From: Chloroflexota bacterium
GTDB lineage: Bacteria; Chloroflexota; Dehalococcoidia; Lucifugimonadales; Lucifugimonadaceae
Direction: 5' to 3'
Assembly (NCBI GenBank): GCA_027623795.1
Contig: JAQBUX010000002.1
Span: forward strand, 1 to 54,409
DNA: 54,409 nucleotides
The translations under genes and the position numbers were made by a program. The notes beneath the pieces were generated by a model that saw nothing but the letters and a program-made list of their open reading frames with translations, did not search any database and had not been told where the DNA came from. Below are positions 47,946-54,409 of the stretch, in pieces (the stretch's first letter is position 1; the number at the start of each line of letters is the position of its first letter).

Positions 47946-48182
47946 CGACAGAACCACCCCACGTCAGGCCGGACGGTCGTCAGCGGGCGCCGTCACAAAC
48001 CGCAACGGACCCGGTCGCGGCTCGGAACCGGAAAGTTATCCGACGGCCGGACCGTGGGGAATGACAGGCCGACGGGTCTCGGACCGTTACGTCCGTGATG
48101 ATGCCGGCACGATAAAGAACTCGTTGGCCAATTCGACCGGCGTAGAAGTCCGGTCGATCTTATGGGAGCCCAAAGATGGCAG

Positions 48183-48554
48183 ATGAAACACCAAAGCGAA
48201 AGATCTCTGGTATTCGGAGGCATGTTCTTCCGATCGGCGGACCCGGAGCTGCTTGGCCCCTGGTACGACGAACATTTCGGAATCCACCCGCCGTCAGACA
48301 CGAGGCTCTGGGAACAACAAGCGGGGCCGACGGTATTTACGGCGTTTCCGGCAGACACGGACTACTTTGGCCGGATGGATCAGTCGTTCATGTTGAACTT
48401 CCGGGTAGACGACCTGGACGGCCTCCTCCAGGAACTGTCGACGGGAGGCGTAAAGATTGATGAGACTCGTGAAGACAGTGAGTACGGGCGATTCGCATGG
48501 GTCTACGACCCGGAGGGGAACAAGATCGAGTTGTGGGAGCCGCCGAAAGCGTGA
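48183..48554 (+). CDS. VOC-family (glyoxalase/bleomycin-resistance-like) protein
   Basis: GGMFFRSADPELLGPWYDEHFGI...NFRVDDLDGLLQELSTGGVKI...GRFAWVYDPEGNKIELWEPP. Confidence 0.88.
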   Translation: MKHQSERSLVFGGMFFRSADPELLGPWYDEHFGIHPPSDTRLWEQQAGPTVFTAFPADTDYFGRMDQSFMLNFRVDDLDGLLQELSTGGVKIDETREDSEYGRFAWVYDPEGNKIELWEPPKA

Positions 48555-48575
48555 AGATCAGGCCGCGGAATCGGG

Positions 48576-48791
48576 CTATCGCCGCGCCTCGAATAGTTCT
48601 ACGAGGTTGCCGTCTGGAACCTCGACGAGCGTCCGCGCCCGGCCCCGAAAAAATCTCGTTGCGGAATCGAGCCCGGAAGTTTTTAGATCGGCAACGAGTT
48701 CATCGAACTGCGACGTGATTACGACGATGCGAATCCAACCACCCGGCGCCGCGTCGGCGGCCGAAATCTCGCAACGCCGTTTAGCTACGCG
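48576..48791 (-). pseudogene. VOC-family C-terminal half remnant, in frame behind dnaN stop
   Basis: WIRIVVITSQFDELVADLKTSGLDSATRFFRGRARTLVEVPDGNLVELFEARR*; no ATG/GTG/TTG found in frame upstream. Confidence 0.6.
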
Positions 48792-49925
48792 TCACCACTG
48801 CACGAACATTGGCATCACGACGTGCGTGTAGCCGTCCCTGTCCGTTGCCCTGATCACGCCCGGACTTGAGGGCGTGGTCGTCTCCAACGTAACCGAGCCA
48901 CCGCCGAGTACGCCAAGCACGTCCAGCAGATAACGGCTGTCGAACGCAACCTTGGCCTCGTCGCCCTCGATCGTCGCCTCGACCTGGCCCTCGTTGTCGC
49001 CGAGCTCTTCTGCCCGAGACGACACGGTTACCGTTCCGGGTCCGCCGTCCTCCCCCGGGCTAACGATCAACCGGACAATCCCGCTGCCGTCGCGGGCAAA
49101 GATGGCCGCGGCGCGCGTCGCTTGCAGAAAGTCCTGCAATCGCACCGTCGCCGTCGTGCCTGCACTGGCCGGGATCAGCTTTGCGTAGTCCGGAAAAGTG
49201 CCCTGGACCAGTTGGGAGACGATCTCGATATTGTCGAGCTTAAACAGGACCTGGCTCGCAGGCTCGGTGACGGTGATCGTGATGTCGTCTGACTGGTCGC
49301 CGATCAGCCGTTGGACCTCTTGCATCGTCCGGGCGGGGACGATAAAGCCCATGTCCTCGTCAACACCAGTTTCGAGTTGAACGGTCTCAACGCCCAGCCT
49401 GAATCCATCCGCGGCGGCCAGTGTGAGGCTGTTGCCGGTGATCTCAACCTTGATCCCCGTCAGAACGGGCCGCGAATCCTCCGTGGCGGCGGCGAAGACA
49501 ACTCGCTCGATCGCGCCCTTCAGGACGTTCGCCGGGACGGTAACGCTCGCTCCGTCCTGCACCGTCGGGATGGGGGGGAACTCTTCGGCGTCAGTCCCGT
49601 TCATGTTTGCCTTGAAGCGGGCGCACTGGATGGCCACCCCCTTCGGACTATCGACCAGGTCTATCTCGATCTTGTCCTCGGGAAGCTGATTGACGAACTC
49701 GGTCAGGAGCCTGGCCGGGATGGTCACCGATCCTTCGTTCTCGATCTGTGCGCCGATCCAGGTGCTGATCGCGATCTCAAGGTTGGTCGCTGTCAGCTTC
49801 AGTCGAGATTGGTCGGTCGTCAGGAGAACGTTCTGCGTTACGGGCAACGTGGCGCGTGTCGCCACAGCCCGGCCAACAACGCCGAGACCCTTCGACAGGT
49901 TCTCTTGAAGACAGGTTACCCACAT
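48792..49925 (-). CDS. dnaN: DNA polymerase III beta subunit (sliding clamp)
   Basis: QENLSKGLGVVGRAVATRATLPVTQNVLLTTDQSRLKLTATNLEIAI; IPARTMQEVQRLI; FDSRYLLDVLG; VVMPMFVQW. Confidence 0.96.
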   Translation of the reverse strand: MWVTCLQENLSKGLGVVGRAVATRATLPVTQNVLLTTDQSRLKLTATNLEIAISTWIGAQIENEGSVTIPARLLTEFVNQLPEDKIEIDLVDSPKGVAIQCARFKANMNGTDAEEFPPIPTVQDGASVTVPANVLKGAIERVVFAAATEDSRPVLTGIKVEITGNSLTLAAADGFRLGVETVQLETGVDEDMGFIVPARTMQEVQRLIGDQSDDITITVTEPASQVLFKLDNIEIVSQLVQGTFPDYAKLIPASAGTTATVRLQDFLQATRAAAIFARDGSGIVRLIVSPGEDGGPGTVTVSSRAEELGDNEGQVEATIEGDEAKVAFDSRYLLDVLGVLGGGSVTLETTTPSSPGVIRATDRDGYTHVVMPMFVQW

Positions 49926-50063
49926 AGTTCTTTAAACCCCCAACATGTGGTGCGAAGTATATGAGTGGCCACAACGTATCGTCAATTACGCGAGCGCCGA
50001 CGCGCGCGTCGCCCATCGGCCATCTGATAAGGCTCTCCGGGAGGAGATGGCCCCGACCTATAA

Positions 50064-50900
50064 TTGGCGCCGGACCACCGACCCCGAAGCGGCCGGCGCG
50101 CAATATACGACCTCCAAACGCACACCCGGAAAAATCTTATCGACGCCCAAGAAATACGACGAATTCTCGATTCCGTGGCCGCAGGGGAGACCCTTGCAGA
50201 GGACGCGCTGGAAAAGCTTGGACGCCTGCCGTTCGAGGACGCCGGCGTGGCCCTTCTCGATCACCACCGATCGCTGCGGACCGGCTTCCCTGAGGTCGTA
50301 TACGGCGCGGGGAAGACACCGCCGCAGCTTGCCGAGATAACCAGCCGGCTTTACGAGCGGTCAGGCGTCGTCCTTGTCACCCGAACGGACGCCGATGGCT
50401 ATGCGGCTGTCAAAGCAGTGGTCCCGGATGCCAGGTTCAACGAGCTCGGACGAATCGTGTGGGCGGACCGGCGGCCGCCCGAGATTCCGATCGAAGGCGT
50501 GGCTGTTGTGACGGCCGGAACCGCCGATCTTCCCGTAGCCGAGGAGGCTTCCGAGACGGCGCGGATGATGGGCTGCGACGTGACGCGGATCGTAGACGTG
50601 GGTGTGGCTGGCCTGCACCGCACGCTCAACTCGCTGCCGGCGTTGCGGACGGCCAGGGTCCTTGTCGTTGTCGCCGGCATGGAGGGCGCACTGCCGAGCG
50701 TCGTGGCGGGTCTCGTCAAGGCGCCCGTGATCGCAGTGCCGACAAGTACCGGGTACGGCGCTAGCTTCGGAGGCGTCGCCGCCTTGCTTGCGATGTTGAA
50801 CAGTTGCGCCTCAGGAATTGCGGTCGTGAATATCGACAACGGCTTTGGCGCCGGGGTGATGGCGGCGAAGATCGCCCGCGCCATCGCCGGCAGGGATTAG
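50064..50900 (+). CDS. larB: nickel pincer cofactor biosynthesis protein LarB (start uncertain)
   Basis: LPFEDAGVALLDHHRSLRTGFPEVVYGAGKTPPQL, VVTAGTADLPVAEEA, VVVAGMEGALPSVVAGLV, PVIAVPTSTGYGASFGGVAALLAMLNSCASGIAVVNIDNGFGA. Confidence 0.92.
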   Translation: MAPDHRPRSGRRAIYDLQTHTRKNLIDAQEIRRILDSVAAGETLAEDALEKLGRLPFEDAGVALLDHHRSLRTGFPEVVYGAGKTPPQLAEITSRLYERSGVVLVTRTDADGYAAVKAVVPDARFNELGRIVWADRRPPEIPIEGVAVVTAGTADLPVAEEASETARMMGCDVTRIVDVGVAGLHRTLNSLPALRTARVLVVVAGMEGALPSVVAGLVKAPVIAVPTSTGYGASFGGVAALLAMLNSCASGIAVVNIDNGFGAGVMAAKIARAIAGRD

Positions 50901-51013
50901 TCGCGCGGCCGCTTGAGCGGCGTGTGTACACCGGCCGTTCGACGCCAGCCTCTCATCACCTTTTGAGAGGAATTCTTGTCAAGGCCGATCTCTGTCCGGG
51001 CTCAAACGCGACA

Positions 51014-51039
51014 AGGGCCGGACAACGTGGTCCGGCCCT
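51014..51039. terminator. hairpin between convergent larB and cytochrome c genes
   Basis: AGGGCCGGAC-aacgtg-GTCCGGCCCT, 10-bp perfect stem. Confidence 0.6.
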
Positions 51040-51074
51040 GTTCAATGCTTACGCCCCGAAGAAGGTCCGCCTCG

Positions 51075-51566
51075 TTAAGGAAGCGTTTTCAAGTACGCCA
51101 CGATGTCCGAGACTTCCTGCTCCGACAACGTCTGGCCGAAGGTGGGCGGCATCAAACCCGGGAAGAAGTCCGGAACCACGAAGTCGTTTGGCGATACGAC
51201 CGCTTTAGTCAGATACTCGTCCGCGGTCTGGCCGGCGACGCGCGTTTCGGCCGTGACACCTACGCCGGACAAACCAGGTCCAACGACCCTGTTTGAGCCG
51301 GTGGAGTGGCAGCCGGAGCAGACGTTGGCGCCAAACAACGTCTCGCCGTTTGCCGCATCGCCAGATGGAACGGCTGGCGCCGCCGTGGGCGCTACCACCG
51401 TCGCAGCCGGAGCAGCAGTCGCGGCAGGCGGTTGACCGGCAGGCGCAGCCGTCGGCTCGAAGACCGCAGTCGGTACGATCTCCTCGTCACTGCTACCGCA
51501 CGCAGCAAGGAGAAGGGCGCCCCCAATGAGAAGCCCTGTCAAACTGAAAAATCGGGTCTGTTTCAT
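51075..51566 (-). CDS. c-type cytochrome lipoprotein
   Basis: Lipobox LLAACGSS, Ala/Pro-rich linker, CSGCH heme motif, LMPPTFGQTLSEQEVSDIVAYLKTL. Confidence 0.93.
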   Translation of the reverse strand: MKQTRFFSLTGLLIGGALLLAACGSSDEEIVPTAVFEPTAAPAGQPPAATAAPAATVVAPTAAPAVPSGDAANGETLFGANVCSGCHSTGSNRVVGPGLSGVGVTAETRVAGQTADEYLTKAVVSPNDFVVPDFFPGLMPPTFGQTLSEQEVSDIVAYLKTLP

Positions 51567-52338
51567 TTCTTAGATAACTCCCGTTGAGAGCAACCCGACG
51601 TCGTCGTCGGTAATTCACGAAGGGGGGTCGAACGGAGAATACGACTTAGTTCCGCGATTCACGAACGGAAGTTAGCAGCCGGACCGGGATCAGCCAATCG
51701 GCAATAGGCGCACAAAAACCCGGCCAGAACAAGCTGCCGACGTACCCCACCGAATTTGCCCGCACGTATCAGCCGCGGGGTCTATTCGGATACGACCCGG
51801 CGCGTGATTCCGAAACGCAGGCGCAGGCGCACGGGCCGGCACGCGACCCTCAAGAAGTTGGGGTCAGTGCGGTTGCGCGTTCGTCCAGATGTGGATGTCT
51901 CTCCAACTCCCGGCGCCCGGCCCGGAAGCCCGCAAGCGACGGGCGGCACCGCCGAACGGGCCCCAAACAACGCGAAACGATCATGCGACTTCAATGTCGC
52001 CATAGTTGCGATTTGGAAGCGCACAGCTGTGGCCAGAGCGCACATTTCGCGTCGCGCTCGCGTTCAGGTCACAGCCAGGGACGTGAACGCCGTGTTCCCG
52101 AACGCCGTAGGCCATAGCTTTCCTAACCTCCGCCGCCGTTCCAAAGCTTTCGACGAACTTTGCGCCGGGGACATGCGAGGGGCGCCTTGGCCTGCCTGAA
52201 CGCCAGGGCCTGAACCCGCGGGACCATTTCGATGGCCGATAGGAGCCGGGAGTTGTCCGGAGAATTCGGCCGGTTGAGACATCGAGCAGTGTCGTGTCGA
52301 GGAAGTGAAACGCGGACCGGCGGACCGCGGGACCCGGC

Positions 52339-52566
52339 TCAACCCGTCGAGCGTTTTATCTCGATCTCTTCGCCGGGAGCCAACGCGACCCGGCGTACCT
52401 CGATCCCCAGCTTCAACATCCAGTAGTTGAGCGTGGCTTTGGAAAGCTTCAGCGACTTCGCTGTCTCCGTGAAGCCTTCCTCGTTCAGCATCTCCGGTAT
52501 AGCGCGCTCCAACGGCCTACGAAGTCGTTTCTCGACGTCGAGCATCTTCTTGGTCTTCCTGACCAT
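52339..52566 (-). CDS. small helix-turn-helix protein (75 aa)
   Basis: GFTETAKSLKLSKATLNYWMLKLGIEVRR; SD GGGGGA upstream of ATG 52566. Confidence 0.65.
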   Translation of the reverse strand: MVRKTKKMLDVEKRLRRPLERAIPEMLNEEGFTETAKSLKLSKATLNYWMLKLGIEVRRVALAPGEEIEIKRSTG

Positions 52567-52642
52567 CTTTCCCCCTCATGACGTTACGTCCCCACTGCTG
52601 CCCCGGCGGCGGTTCCGACAGCGCAGAAGATCATCATACACT

Positions 52643-52693
52643 GACTAAACATATATTGCTATATCTTCATATATATATGATTCTTTTTTAGTC
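52643..52693. promoter_or_regulatory. AT-rich palindrome upstream of HTH gene
   Basis: GACTAAA-CATATAT-tgctatatcttc-ATATATATG-attctt-TTTAGTC nested inverted repeat. Confidence 0.5.
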
Positions 52694-53223
52694 CTTGTTC
52701 AATATTCGATATACTTAAGTGATATACGGCAAAGCTACCACACGTTCAGTGTTTCAGGTCTCAAGATCAGCAGTGATTCACACGAAACGTTACGCGTTTC
52801 ACGGCCCATATTCGCCTATAAGAGCACTTCGGTGCGACGGCAAGCGTGACACATTCACCTGTTTCCGGGTATCGGCGTGGGAAATGCGGCCAGCGGGATC
52901 CTCGGGTTTCCCAGAATCCAGATATCGCCCGCATACATCGAACGCGTGTCGGTATCTGCCATTCAGGTCTCGGCTGCCGCAGAGGCCGCTTCCACGCCTC
53001 GGGAGTGCTGGGAAAGTCCGTTCCCCTCATCCATCGGCCTCTCCGGCGACCGTTACGTTCAAACCAAAATAAAAACGTCACCGCACTGCCCGGACGGGTA
53101 TCGCGGCTTTGCTAAACTCGACGAGCTCTTGAATTAGAGCGCGGCCCCTCCATCCCCGCATGCTCCACACCGCCCTGCCGCCATCTCCGAACCACGCCGC
53201 ATCAGCGGCTGGAGGTTTCCGCA

Positions 53224-53937
53224 ATCGACTTCATCCGCGATCTGATCGACGGCGCCGAGGAATGGGTCCTCGAGTTCGTCACAAACGTTTTCGACGCAAT
53301 CGGGTGGTTCGGCCTCATCGGCCTGATGTCGATCGAGAGCACAGCGATCCCGCTGCCCAGCGAGGTCGTGATGCCGCTCGCCGGCTGGAAGTTGATAGAG
53401 GAAAAGGACCTGGGCTTCGGGTTCGTCGTCCTGGCCGGTCTGGCCGGAGCGTTTGGGAGCTTGTTAGGGTCCCTGGTCGAGTACTACGTGGCGCGCATCG
53501 GCGGCCGGCCATTAATCGAGAAGTACGGCAAGTACCTGCTGATCACGCGTGCTGACCTGGACCGGGCTGACCGGTGGTTCGCCACGCGCGGCGAGTTGAC
53601 CGTGTTCGTGGCCCGGATGATCCCCGGCGTGCGAGGGTTCATATCGATACCCGCCGGGATCGCCCGCATGAATGTGTGGCGGTTCTCTATCTTCACCTTC
53701 ATCGGGGCGTTTCCCTGGACCTTCGGGCTCGCGCTCGGCGGATTCATACTTGGCGCGAACTACGACGACATAAGGCAGGTCACGCGCCCGTTCGATATCC
53801 CGATAATCGGGGCGGCGCTTGCGGTTGTTGCATGGTTCGTGTGGCACAGGGTGCGTGAGATCCGCGCCGAATCCCGCGTCGCGGCCGGGGCGGCGTCTAC
53901 GGCCTCACACTCGCCCGCCGTGGGCGGTGACGAATGA
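53224..53937 (+). CDS. DedA-family membrane protein (possible non-canonical ATC start)
   Basis: IDFIRDLIDGAEEWVLEFVTNVFDAIGWFGLIGLMSIESTAIPLPSEVVMPLAGW; RMIPGVRGFISIPAGIARM; track ORF starts at internal ATG 53326. Confidence 0.85.
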   Translation: MDFIRDLIDGAEEWVLEFVTNVFDAIGWFGLIGLMSIESTAIPLPSEVVMPLAGWKLIEEKDLGFGFVVLAGLAGAFGSLLGSLVEYYVARIGGRPLIEKYGKYLLITRADLDRADRWFATRGELTVFVARMIPGVRGFISIPAGIARMNVWRFSIFTFIGAFPWTFGLALGGFILGANYDDIRQVTRPFDIPIIGAALAVVAWFVWHRVREIRAESRVAAGAASTASHSPAVGGDE

Positions 53938-54242
53938 AGATCGCCGCGGGCGGCGGACACAAAGGGAACACGGTCCTCGCTTGCCGGACTGTTCCACTGC
54001 CCTTCTTTGCAATGTACAGCGTGGCGGCGATGGGATTGACCTGGTTAACGGCGTCGTGTCGAGACCGGCGAAGGAATCGGCGATTGCGTGATGAAATCCG
54101 TTCCCGCGACCGGAGCCGAGAAGAGTAGAACCTGAGGCGGACGCTGCTCGGGACCAGCAAGTTCCAGGGTAACCGCCGCGGATCGCAGCGCATCAAATCC
54201 GTGAACCGCCACGGGAGTTCGCACGATTTAACCGCGACGTGA

Positions 54243-54409
54243 TTAAGGCAGTTTACCGATCTTGGATATCGAATATCGCCCTCCCGACCCGATGGTCCGG
54301 ACAAAGTGACCGGGCGCGCCGTATACAGCGCAGACGTCAATCTTCCGGGCCTTGTCTGGGGCGAGGTCGTCCGCAGCCCGCACGCGCACGCCCTCGTTAT
54401 GGGAGTCGA
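54243..54409 (+). CDS. xanthine dehydrogenase/CoxL-family molybdenum subunit, N-terminal fragment (runs off window)
   Basis: LGYRISPSRPDGPDKVTGRAVYSADVNLPGLVWGEVVRSPHAHALVMGV. Confidence 0.75.

Noticed and set aside
47938-48186. 82-aa plus ORF after xth
   Set aside because: Arg/Gly/Ser-rich intergenic ORF without SD or conserved motif.
48792-50064. Replication origin next to dnaN
   Set aside because: No dnaA, no cluster of DnaA boxes seen; dnaN alone is not sufficient evidence.
53934-54128. 64-aa plus ORF after the DedA gene
   Set aside because: Overlaps the DedA stop and has a low-complexity RDRRRNRRLRDEIRSRDRSREE tail; not supported.

Overview
GC-rich, gene-dense chromosomal window (54.4 kb). 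Content such as paired enolase-superfamily genes, paired RraA-like genes, an RdhA-like Fe-S protein and many amidohydrolase/MBL/MDR/SDR enzymes suggests a Chloroflexota/SAR202-like bacterium (inference only). Housekeeping genes recognised: fabF, recJ, lgt, a Xer recombinase, cytidylate-kinase-like, uvrC, pepA-type aminopeptidase, mtaB-type methylthiotransferase, NfeD/slipin pair, xth (apparently frameshifted), dnaN and larB. There are two tRNAs, Arg-TCG and His-GTG, both on the minus strand with encoded CCA. No rRNA, CRISPR array or intact transposon was seen. The best candidate for an undescribed system is at 42.7-43.2 kb (minus): a PqqD-like (RRE-fold) gene with TTG start and AGGAGG SD, overlapping by GTGA a 50-aa ORF ending ...TTDGLYCSARC. 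That ORF is absent from the supplied track and resembles a RiPP precursor. Other leads: two stand-alone degenerate receiver-like proteins, one convergent with an effector-less STAND/TPR ATPase; an AT-rich island between two inward-facing terminators; an AT-rich palindrome upstream of a small HTH gene; an in-frame-stop UPF0145 pseudogene; a VOC-fold remnant directly behind dnaN; two apparent frameshifts; and a DedA gene whose ideal SD precedes an ATC codon.
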